In this document: piece after piece, positions 24,225-36,720 of the stretch
Position numbering within the stretch: the first letter of the stretch is position 1
How the letters are laid out: every line of letters begins with the position of its first letter
Assembly (NCBI GenBank): GCA_920105625.2
Contig: OV050032.1
Coordinates: 106,066,542 to 106,130,541, forward strand
Length of the DNA stretch: 64,000 nt
From: Clusia tigrina
Taxonomy: Eukaryota > Arthropoda > Insecta > Diptera > Clusiidae
Direction: 5' to 3'
Notes under the pieces: generated by a model
Databases searched by the model: none
What the model was told of the DNA's origin: nothing
The model's input: only the letters and a program-made list of their open reading frames with translations
Program-made: the position numbers and the translations under genes

Positions 24225-25420
24225 GGGACTCAAGCGTAGCATAGCTTTGAGCGATAGCTTAAATTGACAAGAGGCTCGGGTACTTCATTTTTACAAAATT
24301 TCAAGGTTTTAGGACGCTCCAGTAAAAAGTTACAAGCATTTATATGTTGCAAACTTTGATAGGTGTAGGACGTACCGTAAAGAAGTTAGGGGCGTTTGAA
24401 GTTTTATCAGTGTTTGATTTGGGACTCTAGGGTTGCATAGTTTTGAGAAATAGCTTATATTGACAAGAGGCTCGGGTACTTCATTGTCACAAAATTTCAA
24501 GGTTTTATGACGCTCCAGTAAAAAGTTACAGGCATTTGTATGTTGCAAACTTTGATTGGTGTAGGACGTACCGTATAAAAGTTAGGACCATTTGAAGTTT
24601 TATCAGTGTTTGATTTGGGACTCAAGGGTAGCATAGCTTTGAGCGATGGCTTAAAGTGACAAGAGGCTCGAATACTTTATTGTTACAAAATTTCATGGTT
24701 TTATGACGCTTCAGTAAAAAGTTACAAGCATTTGTATGTTGCAAACTTTGATAGGTGTAGGACGTACCCTAAAGAAGTTAGGGGCGTTTGAAGTTTTATC
24801 AGTGTTTGATTTGGGACTCTAGGGTAGCATAGCTGTAAGCGATAGCTTAAATTGACAAGAGGCTCGAGTACTTTATTGTTACAAAATTTCAAGGTTTTAT
24901 GACGCTCCAGTAAAAAGTTACAAGCATTTGTATGTTGCAAACATTGATAGGTGTATGACGTACCGTAAAGAAGTTAGGGCCATTTGAAGTTGTATCAGTG
25001 TTTGATTTGGGACTCTAGAGTAGCATAGCTTTGAGCGATAGCTTAAATTGACAAGAGGCTCGGATACTTAATTGTTACAAAATTTCAAGGTTTTATGACG
25101 CTCCAGTAAAATGTTACAAACATTTGTATGTTGCAAACTTTGATAGGTGTAGGAAGTACCGTATAGAAGTTAGGGCCATTTGAAGTTTTATCAATATTTG
25201 ATTTGGGACTCTAGGGTAGCATAGCTTTGAGCGATAGCTTAAATTGACAAAAGTATCGAGTACTTTATTGTTACAAAATTTCAAGGTTTTATGACGCTCC
25301 AGTAAAAAGTTACAAGCATTTGTATGTTGCAAACTTTGATAGGTGTAGGACGTACCGTATAGAAGTTAGGGCCATTTGAAGTTTTATCAGTGTTTGATTT
25401 GGAACTCTAGGGTAGCATAG
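24225..25420 (+). repeat. ~1.2-kb block R, copy 1
   Basis: A six-monomer block is marked in order by CTCAAGCG, GGGTTGCATAG, TTTGAGAAATAG, GATTGGTG, CGCTTCAG, GTACCCTAAAG, CTCGGATACTTAATTG, GGAAGTACC and TCAATATTTG. Other copies start at 30849, 32417 and 33789. This copy carries several private changes (TGTCACAAAATTTC, GCTTATATTG, GTTGTATCAG), so it is the most diverged. Confidence 0.8.
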
Positions 25421-25599
25421 TTTTGAGCGATAGCTTAAATTGACAAGAGGCTCGAGTACTTTATGGTTACAAAATTTCAAGGTTTTATGACGCTCCAGTA
25501 AAATGTTACAAGCATTTGTATGTTGCAAATTTTGATAGGTGTAGGACGTACCGTAAAGAAATTAGGACCATTTGAAGTTTTATCAGTGTTTGATTTGGG

Positions 25600-26893
25600 A
25601 CTCTAGGGTAGCATAGCTTTGAGCGATAGCTTAAATTGACAAGAGGCTCGAGTACTTTATTGTTACAAAATTTCAAGGTTTTAGGACGCTCCAGTAAAAA
25701 GTTACTAGCATTTGAATGTTGCAAACTTTGATAGGTGTAGGACGTACCGTATAGAAGTTAGGGCCATTTGAAGTTTTATCAGTGTTTGATTTTGGACTCT
25801 AGGGTAGCATAGCTTTGAGCGATAGCTTAAATTGACAAGATTCTCGATTACTTTATTGTTACAAAATTTCAAGGTTGCAAACTTTGATAGGTGTAGGACG
25901 TACCGTAAAGAAGTTAGGGGCGTTTGAAGTTTTATCAGTGTTTGATTTGGGACTCTATGGTAGCATAGCTTTGAGCGATAGCTTAAATTGACAAGAGGCT
26001 CGGGTACTTCATTGTTACAAAATTTCAATGTTCTATGACGCTCCAGTAAAAAGTTACAAGCATTTGTATGTTGCAAACTTTGATAGGTGTAGGACGTGCC
26101 GTAAAGAAGTTAGGGGCGTTTGAAGTTTTATCAGTGTTTGATTTGGGACTCTAGGGTAGCATAGCTTTGAGCGATAACTTAAATTGACAAGATGCTCGAG
26201 TACTTTATTGTTACAAAATTTCAAGGTTTAATGACGCTCCAGTAAAAAGTTACAAGCATTTGTATGTTGCAAACTTTGATTGGTGTAGGACGTACCGTAT
26301 AAAAGTTAGGGCCATTTGAAGTTTTCTCAGTGTTTGATTTGGGACTCAAGGGTAGCATAGCTTTGAGCGATGGCTTAAATTGACAAGCGGCTCGAGTACT
26401 TCATTGTTACAAAATTTCAAGGTTTTATGACGCTCCAGTAAAAAGTTACACGCATTTGTATGTTGCAAACTTTGATAGGTGTAGGATGTACCGTATAGAA
26501 GATAGGGCCATTTGAAGTTTTATCAGTGTTTGATTTGGGACTCTAGGGTAGCATAGTTTTGAGCGATAGCTTAAATTGACAAGAGGCTCGAGTACTTTAT
26601 TGTTACAAAATTTCAATGTTTTATGACGCTCCAGTAAAAAGTTACAAGCATTTATATGTTGCAAACATTGATTGGTGTAGGACGTACCGTATAAAAGTTA
26701 GGGCCATTTGAAGTTTTATCAGTGTTTGATTTGGGACTCAAGGGTAGCGTAGCTTTGAACGATGGCTTAAATTGACAAGAGGCTCGAGTACTTTATTGTT
26801 ACAAAATTTCAAGGTTTCATGACGCTCCAGTAAAAAGTTACAAACATTTGAATGTTGCAAACTTGGATAGGTTTAGGACGTACCGTATAGAAG
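25600..26893 (+). repeat. 10-mer block, copy 1, with 40-bp internal deletion
   Basis: The block matches 27520-28853 with the same order of private variants: GTTACTAGC, TTGATTTTGGAC, GATTCTCGATTAC, ATGTTCTATGAC, GACGTGCCG, GGTTTAATGAC, GTTACACGC and GGTTTAGGACG. The offset is 1920 before the deletion near 25876 and 1960 after it. Copy 2 lacks the deletion, so the deletion happened in this copy after the duplication. Confidence 0.85.
25870..25882 (+). repeat. 40-bp deletion junction in one monomer
   Basis: CAAGGTT is followed directly by GCAAACTTTG. The 40 bp between the GTT of AAGGTT and the GTT of TATGTT in a normal unit are gone. The shared GTT at both ends fits slippage or microhomology-mediated joining. 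The intact counterpart is at about 27796. The loss fuses two minus-strand frames into a spurious 123-codon frame. Confidence 0.9.
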
Positions 26894-26953
26894 TTAGGGC
26901 CATTTGAAGTTTTATTAGTGTTTGATTTGGGACTCTAGGGTAGCATAGCTTTG

Positions 26954-27555
26954 AGCGATAGCTTAAATTGACAAGAGGCTCGAGTACTTTATTCTTACAA
27001 AATTTCAAGGTTTTATGACGCTCCAGTAAAAAGTTACAAGCATTTGAATGTTGCCAACTTTGATAGGTGTAGGACGTATCGTATAGAAGTTAGGGCCCTT
27101 TGAAGTTTTATCAGTGTTTGATTTGGGACTCTAGAGTAGCATAGCTTTAAGCGATAGCTTAAATTGACAATAGGCTCGAGTACTTTATTGTTACAAAATT
27201 TCAAGGTTTTATGACGCTCCAGTAAAAAGTTACAAGCATTTGTATGTTGCAAACTTTGATAGGTGTATGACGTACCGTAAAGAAGTTAGGGCCATTTGAA
27301 GTTTTATCAGTGTTTGATTTGGGACTCTAGGGTAACATAGCTTTGAGCGATAGCTTAAATTGACAAGAGGCTCGGATACTTAATTGTTACAAAATGTCAA
27401 GGTTTTATGACGCTCCAGTAAAAAGTTACAAACATTTGTATGTTGGAAACTTTGATAGGTGTAGGACGTACCGTATAGAAGTTAGGGCCATTTGAAGTTT
27501 TATCAATATTTGATTTGGGACTCTAGGGTAGCATAGCTTTGAGCGATAGCTTAAA
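26954..27555 (+). repeat. 12-mer-offset block (2352 bp), first arm
   Basis: About 600 bp matches 29306-29907 at an offset of 12 x 196. Shared rare states are TATTCTTAC, AGGGCCCTTTG, CTTTAAGCG, GACAATAGGC, AAAATGTCAAGG and TCAATATTTG. It ends near 27555 at GACAAGAGGC against GGCAAAAGTATC, beside the start of the neighbouring 10-mer block. Confidence 0.78.
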
Positions 27556-28853
27556 TTGACAAGAGGCTCGAGTACTTTATTGTTACAAAATTTCAAGGTT
27601 TTAGGACGCTCCAGTAAAAAGTTACTAGCATTTGAATGTTGCAAACTTTGATAGGTGTAGGACGTACCGTATAGAAGTTAGGGCCATTTGAAGTTTTATC
27701 AGTGTTTGATTTTGGACTCTAGGGTAGCATAGCTTTGAGCGATAGCTTAAATTGACAAGATTCTCGATTACTTTATTGTTACAAAATTTCAAGGTTTTAT
27801 GACGCTCCAGTAAAAAGATACAAGCATTTGTATGTTGCAAACTTTGATAGGTGTAGGACGTACCGTAAAGAAGTTAGGGGCGTTTGAAGTTTTATCAGTG
27901 TTTGATTTGGGACTCTATGGTAGCATAGCTTTGAGCGATAGCTTAAATTGACAAGAGGCTCGGGTACTTCATTGTTACAAAATTTCAATGTTCTATGACG
28001 CTCCAGTAAAAAGTTACAAGCATTTGTATGTTGCAAACTTTGATAGGTGTAGGACGTGCCGTAAAGAAGTTAGGGGCGTTTGAAGTTTTATCAGTGTTTG
28101 ATTTGGGACTCTAGGGTAGCATAGCTTTGAGCGATAACTTAAATTGACAAGATGCTCGAGTACTTTATTGTTACAAAATTTCAAGGTTTAATGACGCTCC
28201 AGTAAAAAGTTACAAGCATTTGTATGTTGCAAACTTTGATTGGTGTAGGACGTACCGTATAAAAGTTAGGGCCATTTGAAGTTTTCTCAGTGTTTGATTT
28301 GGGACTCAAGGGTAGCATAGCTTTGAGCGATGGCTTAAATTGACAAGCGGCTCGAGTACTTCATTGTTACAAAATTTCAAGGTTTTATGACGCTCCAGTA
28401 AAAAGTTACACGCATTTGTATGTTGCAAACTTTGATAGGTGTAGGATGTACCGTATAGAAGATAGGGCCATTTGAAGTTTTATCAGTGTTTGATTTGGGA
28501 CTCTAGGGTAGCATAGTTTTGAGCGATAGCTTAAATTGACAAGAGGCTCGAGTACTTTATTGTTACAAAATTTCAATGTTTTATGACGCTCCAGTAAAAA
28601 GTTACAAGCATTTATATGTTGCAAACATTGATTGGTGTAGGACGTACCGTATAAAAGTTAGGGCCATTTGAAGTTTTATCAGTGTTTGATTTGGGACTCA
28701 AGGGTAGCGTAGCTTTGAGCGATGGCTTAAATTGACAAGAGGCTCGAGTACTTTATTGTTACAAAATTTCAAGGTTTTATGACGCTCCAGTAAAAAGTTA
28801 CAAACATTTGAATGTTGCAAACTTGGATAGGTTTAGGACGTACCGTATAGAAG
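27520..28853 (+). repeat. 10-mer block, copy 2 (intact)
   Basis: This is the counterpart of 25600-26893 without the 40-bp deletion. It retains GACGTGCCG, GGTTTAATGAC, GTTACACGC and GATTGGTG in the same order. Small differences are GAGCG against GAACG near 28718 and TTTTATGAC against TTTCATGAC near 28778. Similarity ends near 28853 at TTAGAGCC against TTAGGGCC. Confidence 0.85.
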
Positions 28854-29305
28854 TTAGAGCCATTTGAAGTTTTATCAGTGTTTGATTTGGGACTCAAGGG
28901 TAGCATAGCTTTGAGCGATAGCTTAAATTGACAAGAGGCTCGAGTACTTTATTGTTACAAAATTTCAAGGTTTTATGACGCTCCAGTAAAAAGTTACAAG
29001 CATTTGAATGTTGCCAACTTTGATAGGTGTAGGACGTACCGTATAGAAGTTAGGGCCATTTGAAGTTTTATTAGTGTTTGATTTGGGACTCTAGGGTAGC
29101 ATAGCTTTGAGCGATAGCTTAAATTGACAAGAGGCTCGAGTACTTTATTGTTACAAAATTTCAAGATTTTATGACGCTCCAGTAAAAAGTTACAAGCATT
29201 TGTATGTTGCAAACTTTGATAGGTGTAGGACGTACCGTATAGAAGTTATGGCCATTTGAAGTTTTATCAGTGTTTGATTTGGGACTCTAGGGTAGCATAG
29301 TTTTG

Positions 29306-29907
29306 AGCGATAGCTTAAATTGACAAGAGGCTCGAGTACTTTATTCTTACAAAATTTCAAGGTTTTATGACGCTCCAGTAAAAAGTTACAAGCATTTGAA
29401 TGTTGCCAACTTTGATAGGTGTAGGACGTATCGTATAGAAGTTAGGGCCCTTTGAAGTTTTATCAGTGTTTGATTTGGGACTCTAGGGTAGCATAGCTTT
29501 AAGCGATAGCTTAAATTGACAATAGGCTCGAGTACTTTATTGTTACAAAATTTCAAGGTTTTATGACGCTCCAGTAAAAAGTTACAAGCATTTGTATGTT
29601 GCAAACTTTGATAGGTGTATGACGTACCGTAAAGAAGTTAGGGCCATTTGAAGTTTTATCAGTGTTTGATTTGGGACTCTCGGGTAACATAGCTTTGAGC
29701 GATAGCTTAAATTGACAAGAGGCTCGGATACTTAATTGTTACAAAATGTCAAGGTTTTATGACGCTCCAGTAAAAAGTTACAAACATTTGTATGTTGGAA
29801 ACTTTGATAGGTGTAGGACGTACCGTATAGAAGTTAGGGCCATTTGAAGTTTTATCAATATTTGATTTGGGACTCTAGGGTAGCATAGCTTTGAGCGATA
29901 GCTTAAA
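29306..29907 (+). repeat. 12-mer-offset block (2352 bp), second arm
   Basis: This is the second copy of 26954-27555. Downstream, from about 29.9 to 30.6 kb, the array continues with the monomer order also found at 19.7-20.3 and 22.7-23.3 kb (TTGGAACTC, then TTTTAGGACG). A longer segment of that ancestry is therefore shared. Confidence 0.75.
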
Positions 29908-30848
29908 TTGGCAAAAGTATCGAGTACTTTATTGGTACAAAATTTCAAGGTTTTATGACGCTCCAGTAAAAAGTTACAAGCATTTGTTTGTTGCAAACTT
30001 TGATAGGTGTAGGACGTACCGTATAGAAGTTAGGGCCATTTGAAGTTTTATCAGTGTTTGATTTGGAACTCTAGGGTAGCATAGTTTTGAGCGATAGCTT
30101 AAATTGACAAGAGGCTCGAGTACTTTATTGTTACAAAATTTCAAGGTTTTATGACGCTCCAGTAAAAAGTTACAAGCATTTGTATGTTGCAAACTTTGAT
30201 AGGTGTAGGACGTACCGTAAAGAAGTTAGGGCCATTTGAAGTTTTATCAGTGTTTGATTTGGGACTCTAGGGTAGCATAGCTTTGAGCGATAGCTTAAAT
30301 TGACAAGAGGCTCGAGTACTTTATTGTTACAAAATTTCAAGGTTTTAGGACGCTCCAGTAAAAAGTTACAAGCATTTGTATGTTGCAAATTTTGATAGGT
30401 GTAGGACGTACCGTAAAGAAGTTAGGGGCGTTTGAAGTTCTATCAGTGTTTGATTTGGGACTCTAGGGTAGCGTAGTTTTGAGCGATAGCTTAAATTGAC
30501 AAGAGACTCGGATACTTCATTGTTACAAAATTTCAAGGTTTTATGATGCTCCAGTAAAAAGTTACAAGCATTTGAATGTTGCCAACTTTGATAGGTGTAG
30601 GACGTACCGTATAGAAGTTAGAGCCATTTTAAGTTTTATTAGTGTTTGATTTGGGACTCAAGGGTAGCATAGCTTTGAGCGATGGCTTAAATTGACAAGA
30701 GGCTCGAGTACTTTATGGTTACAAAATTTCAAGGTTTTATGACGCTCCAGTAAAAAGTTACAAGCATTTGTATGTTGCAAACTTTGATAGGTGTAGGACG
30801 TACCGTAAAGAAATTAGGACCATTTGAAGTTTTATCAGTGTTTGATTT

Positions 30849-32043
30849 GGGACTCAAGCGTAGCATAGCTTTGAGCGATAGCTTAAATTGACAAGAGGCT
30901 CGGGTACTTCATTGTTACAAAATTTCAAGGTTTTAGGACGCTCCAGTAAAAAGTTACAAGCATTTGTATGTTGCAAACTTTGATAGGTGTAGGACGTACC
31001 GTAAAGAAGTTAGGGGCGTTTGAAGTTTTATCAGTGTTTGATTTGGGACTCTAGGGTTGCATAGTTTTGAGAAATAGCTTAAATTGACAAGAGGCTCGGG
31101 TACTTCATTGTTACAAAATTTCAAGGTTTTATGACGCTCCAGTAAAAAGTTACAGGCATTTGTATGTTGCAAACTTTGATTGGTGTAGGACGTACCGTAT
31201 AAAAGTTAGGGCCATTTGAAGTTTTATCAGTGTTTGATTTGGGACTCAAGGGTAGCATAGCTTTGAGCGATGGCTTAAAGTGATAAGAAGCTCGAGTACT
31301 TTATTGTTACAAAATTTCATGGTTTTATGACGCTTCAGTAAAAAGTTACAAGCATTTGTATGTTGCAAACTTTGATAGGTGTAGGACGTACCCTAAAGAA
31401 GTTAGGGGCGTTTGAAGTTTTATCAGTGTTTGATTTGGGACTCTAGGGTAGCATAGCTGTAAGCGATAGCTTAAATTGACAAGAGGCTCGAGTACTTTAT
31501 TGTTACAAAAGTTCAAGGTTTTATGACGCTCCAGTAAAAAGTTACAAGCATTTGTATGTTGCAAACTTTGATAGGTGTATGACGTACCGTAAAGAAGTTA
31601 GGGCCATTTGAAGTTTTATCAGTGTTTGATTTGGGACTCTAGGGTAGCATAGCTTTGAGCGATAGCTTAAATTGACAAGAGGCTCGGATACTTAATTGTT
31701 ACAAAATTTCAAGGTTTTATGACGCTCCAGTAAAAAGTTACAAACATTTGTATGTTGCAAACTTTGATAGGTGTAGGAAGTACCGTATAGAAGTTAGGGC
31801 CATTTGAAGTTTTATCAATATTTGATTTGGGACTATAGGGTAGCATAGCTTTGAGCGATAGCTTAAATTGACAAAAGTATCGAGTACTTTATTGTTACAA
31901 AATTTCAAGGTTTTATGACGCTCCAGTAAAAAGTTACAAGCATTTGTATGTTGCAAACTTTGATAGGTGTAGGACGTACCGTATAGAAGTTAGGGCCATT
32001 TGAAGTTTTATCAGTGTTTGATTTGGAACTCTAGGGTAGCATA
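30849..32043 (+). repeat. ~1.2-kb block R, copy 2
   Basis: Same marker order as 24225-25420 at an offset of 6624 (34 x 196 minus the 40-bp deletion). Private changes are GTGATAAGAAGC, AAAAGTTCAAGG and GACTATAGGG. The next copy begins 1568 bp (eight monomers) further on. Confidence 0.82.
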
Positions 32044-32220
32044 GCTTTCAGCGATAGCTTAAATTGACAAGAGGCTCGAGTACTTTATTGTTACAAAATT
32101 TCAAGGTTTTAGGACGCTCCAGTAAAAAGTTACAAGCATTTGTATGTTGCAAACTTTGATAGGTGTAGGACGTACCGTAAAGAAGTTAGGGGCGTTTGAA
32201 GTTCTATCAGTGTTTGATTT

Positions 32221-33592
32221 GGGACTCTAGGGTAGCGTAGTTTTGAGCGATAGCTTAAATTGACAAGAGGCTCGGGTACTTCATTGTTACATAATTTCAA
32301 GGTTTTATGACGCTCCAGTAAAAAGTTACAAGCATTTGTACGTTGCCAACTTTGATAGGTGTATGACGTACCGTATAGAAGTTAGGGGCGTTTGCAGTTT
32401 TATCAGTGTTTGATTTGGGACTCAAGCGTAGCATAGCTTTGAGCGATAGCTTAAATTGACAAGAGGCTCGGGTACTTCATTGTTACAAAATTTCAAGGTT
32501 TTAGGACGCTCCAGTAAAAAGTTACAAGCATTTGTATGTTGCAAACTTTGATAGGTGTAGGACGTACCGTAAAGAAGTTAGGGGCGTTTGAAGTTTTATC
32601 AGTGTTTGATTTGGGATTCTAGGGTTGCATAGTTTTGAGAAATAGCTTAAATTGACAAGAGGCTCGGGTACTTCATTGTTACAAAATTTCAAGGTTTTAT
32701 GACGCTCCAGTAAAAAGTTACAAGCATTTGTATGTTGCAAACTTTGATTGGTGTAGGACGTACCGTATAAAAGTTAGGGCCATTTGAAGTTTTATCAGTG
32801 TTTGATTTGGGACTCAAGGGTAGCATAGCTTTGAGCGTTGGCTTAAAGTGACAAGAGGCTCGAGTACTTTATTGTTACAAAATTTAATGGTTTTATGACG
32901 CTTCAGTAAAAAGTTACAAGCATTTGTATGTTGCAAACTTTGATAGGTGTAGGACGTACCCTAAAGAAGTTAGGGACGTTTGAAGTTGTATCAGTGTTTG
33001 ATTTGGGACTCTAGGGTAGCATAGCTTTAAGCGATAGCTTAAATTGACAAGAGGCTCGAGTACTTTATTGTTACAAAATTTCAAGGTTTTATGACGCTCC
33101 AGTAAAAAGTTACAAGCATTTGTATGTTGCAAACTTTGATAGGTGTATGACGTACCGTAAAGAAGTTAGGGCCATTTGAAGTTTTATCAGTGTTTGATTT
33201 GGGACTCTAGGGTAGCATAGCTTTGAGCGATAGCTTAAGTTGACAAGAGGCTCGGATACTTAATTGTTACAAAATTTCAAGGTTTTATGACGCTCCAGTA
33301 AAAAGTTACAAACATTTGTATGTTGCAAACTTTGATAGGTGTAGGAAGTACCGTATAGAAGTTAGGGCCATTTGAAGTTTTATCAATATTTGATTTGGGA
33401 CTCTAGGGTAGCATAGCTTTGAGCGATAGCTTAAATTGACAAAAGTATCGAGTACTTTATTGTTACAAAATTTCAAGGTTTTATGACGCTCCAGTAAAAA
33501 GTTACAAGCATTTGTATGTTGCAAACTTTGATAGGTGTAGGACGTACCGTATAGAAGTTAGGGCCATTTGAAGTTTTATCAGTGTTTGATTT
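32221..33592 (+). repeat. 7-mer unit (1372 bp), copy 1 (contains block R copy 3)
   Basis: The order of GCGTAGTTTTG, TTACATAATTTC, GTACGTTGCC, GCGTTTGCAG, TTTGAGAAATAG, AGCGTTGGC, GTACCCTAAAG and TCAATATTTG repeats at +1372, exactly 7 x 196. Block R copy 3 starts inside it at about 32417. One private change is GACGTTTGAAGTTGTATCAG near 32976. Confidence 0.86.
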
Positions 33593-34970
33593 GGAACTCT
33601 AGGGTAGCGTAGTTTTGAGCGATAGCTTAAATTGACAAGAGGCTCGGGTACTTCATTGTTACATAATTTCAAGGTTTTATGACGCTCCAGTAAAAAGTTA
33701 CAAGCATTTGTACGTTGCCAACTTTGATAGGTGTATGACGTACCGTATAGAAGTTAGGGGCGTTTGCAGTTTTATCAGTGTTTGATTTGGGACTCAAGCG
33801 TAGCATAGCTTTGAGCGATAGCTTAAATTGACAAGAGGCTCGGGTACTTCATTGTTACAAAATTTCAAGGTTTTAGGACGCTCCAGTAAAAAGTTACAAG
33901 CATTTGTATGTTGCAAACTTTGATAGGTGTAGGACGTACCGTAAAGAAGTTAGGGGCGTTTGAAGTTTTATCAGTGTTTGATTTGGGACTCTAGGGTTGC
34001 ATAGTTTTGAGAAATAGCTTAAATTGACAAGAGGCTCGGGTACTTCATTGTTACAAAATTTCAAGGTTTTATGACGCTCCAGTAAAAAGTTACAAGCATT
34101 TGTATGTTGCAAACTTTGATTGGTGTAGGACGTACCGTATAAAAGTTAGGGCCATTTGAAGTTTTATCAGTGTTTGATTTGGGACTCAAGGGTAGCATAG
34201 CTTTGAGCGTTGGCTTAAAGTGACAAGAGGCTCGAGTACTTTATTGTTACAAAATTTCATGGTTTTATGACGCTTCAGTAAAAAGTTACAAGCATTTGTA
34301 TGTTGCAAACTTTGATAGGTGTAGGACGTACCCTAAAGAAGTTAGGGACGTTTGAAGTTTTATCAGTGTTTGATTTGGGACTCTAGGGTAGCATAGCTTT
34401 AAGCGATAGCTTAAATTGACAAGAGGCTCGAGTACTTTATTGTTACAAAATTTCAAGGTTTTATGACGCTCCAGTAAAAAGTTACAAGCATTTGTATGTT
34501 GCAAACTTTGATAGGTGTATGACGTACCGTAAAGAAGTTAGGGCCATTTGAAGTTTTATCAGTGTTTGATTTGGGACTCTAGGGTAGCATAGCTTTGAGC
34601 GATAGCTTAAATTGACAAGAGGCTCGGATACTTAATTGTTACAAAATTTTAAGGTTTTATGACGCTCCAATAAAAAGTTACAAACATTTGTATGTTGCAA
34701 ACTTTGATAGGTTTAGGACGTACCGTATAGAAGTTAGGGCCATTTGAAGTTTTATCAATATTTGATTTGGGAGTCTGGGGTAGCATAGCTTTGAGCGATA
34801 GCTTAAATTGACAAAAGTATCGAGTACTTTATTGTTACAAAATTTCAAGGTTTTATGACACTCCAGTAAAAAGTTACAAGCATTTGTATGTTGCAAACTT
34901 TGATAGGTGTAGGACGTACCGTATAGAAGTTAGGGCCATTTGAAGTTTTATCAGTGTTTGATTAGGAACT
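33593..34970 (+). repeat. 7-mer unit (1372 bp), copy 2 (contains block R copy 4)
   Basis: This is the direct repeat of 32221-33592, with TTACATAATTTC, GCGTTTGCAG and AGCGTTGGC all present. Private changes cluster near its end: CAAAATTTTAAGG, GGGAGTCTGGGG, TTATGACACTCC and GATTAGGAACTC (34650-34970). That suggests less homogenisation at the block edge. Confidence 0.84.
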
Positions 34971-35599
34971 CTAGGGTAGCATAGTTTTGAGCAATAGATT
35001 AAATTGACAAGAGGCTCGAGTACTTTATTGTTACAAAATTTCAAGGTTTTATGACGCTCCAGTAAAAAGTTACAAGCATTTGTATGTTGCAAACTTTGAT
35101 AGATGTAGGACGTACCGTAAAGAAGTTAGGGCCATTTGAAGTTTTATCAGTGTTTGATTTGGGACTCTAGAGTAGCATAGCTTTGAGCGATAACTTAAAT
35201 TGACAAGAGGTTCGAGTACTTTATTGTTACAAAATTTCAAGGTTTTAGGACGCTCCAGTAAAAAGTTACAAGCATTTGTATGTTGCAAACTTTGATAGGT
35301 GTAGGACGTACCGAAAAGAAGTTAGGGGCGTTTGAAGTTCTATCAGTGTTTGATTTGGGACTCTAGGGTAGCGTAGTTTTGAGCGATAGCTTAAATTGAC
35401 AAGAGGCTCGGATACTTCATTGTTACAAAATTTCAAGGTTTTATGACGCTCCAGTAAATGTTACAAGCATTTGAATGTTGCCAACTTTGATAGGTGTAGG
35501 ACGTACCGTATAGAAGTTAGAGCCATTTTAAGTTTTATCAGTGTTTGATTTGGGACTCAAGGTTAGCATAGCTTTGAGCGATGGCTTAAATTGACAAGA

Positions 35600-35624
35600 G
35601 GCTCGAGTACATACTCTATTGTTA
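35600..35624 (+). repeat. 4-bp insertion in one monomer
   Basis: The normal GAGTACTTTATTG reads GAGTACATACTCTATTG here, a gain of four bases with ATAC partly repeating the preceding GTAC. It is the only place I saw this change. Together with a one-base loss in CAGTAAATGTTAC near 35455 it makes the local spacing 3 x 196 + 3. Confidence 0.85.
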
Positions 35625-36720
35625 CAAAATTTCAAGGTTTTATGACGCTCCAGTAAAAAGTTACAAGCATTTGTATGTTGCAAACTTTGATAGGTGTAGG
35701 ACGTACCGTAAAGAAATTAGGGTCATTTGAAGTTTTATCAGTGTTTGATTTGGGACTCTAGGGTAGCATAGCTTTGAGCGATAGCTTAAATTGACAAGAG
35801 GCTCGAGTACTTTATTGTTACAAAATTTCAAGGTTTTAGGACGCTCCAGTAAAAAGTTACAAGCATTTGTATGTTGCAAACTTTGATAGGTGTAGGACGT
35901 ACCGTAAAGAAGTTAGGGGCGTTTGAAGTTCTATCAGTGTTTGATTTGGGACTCTAGGGTAGCGTAGTTTTGAGCGATAGCTTAAATTGACAAGAGGCTC
36001 GGGTACTTCATTGTTACAAAATTTCAAGGTTTTATGACGCTCCAGTAAAAAGTTACAAGCATTTGAATGTTGCCAACTTTGATAGGTGTAGGACGTACCG
36101 TATAGAAGTTAGAGCCATTTTAAGTTTTATCAGTGTTTGATTTGGGACTCAAGGTTAGCATAGCTTTGAGCGATGGCTTAAATTGACAAGAGGCTCGAGT
36201 ACTTTATTGTTACAAAATTTCAAGGTTTTATGACGCTCCAGTAAAAACTTACAAGCATTTGAATGTTGCTAACTTTGATAGGTGTAGGACGTACCGTATA
36301 GAAGTTAGGGGCGTTTGAAGTTTTATCAGTGTTTGATTTGGGACTCAAGCGTAGCATAGCTTTGAGCGATAGCTTAAATTGACAAGAGGCTCGGGTATTT
36401 CATTGTTACAAAATTTCAAGGTTTTAGGACGCTCCAGTAAAAAGTTACAAGCATTTGTATGTTGCAAACTTTGATAGGTGTAGGACGTACCGTAAAGAAG
36501 TTAGGGGCGTTTTAAGTTTTATCAGTGTTTGATTTGGGACTCTAGGGTTGCATAGTTTTGAGAAATAGCTTAAATTGACAAGAGGCTCGGGTACTTCATT
36601 GTTACAAAATTTCAAGGTTTTATGACGCTCCAGTAAAAAGTTACAAGCATTTGAATGTTGCTAACTTTGATAGGTGTAGGACGTACCGTATAGAAGTTAG
36701 GGGCGTTTGAAGTTCTATCA

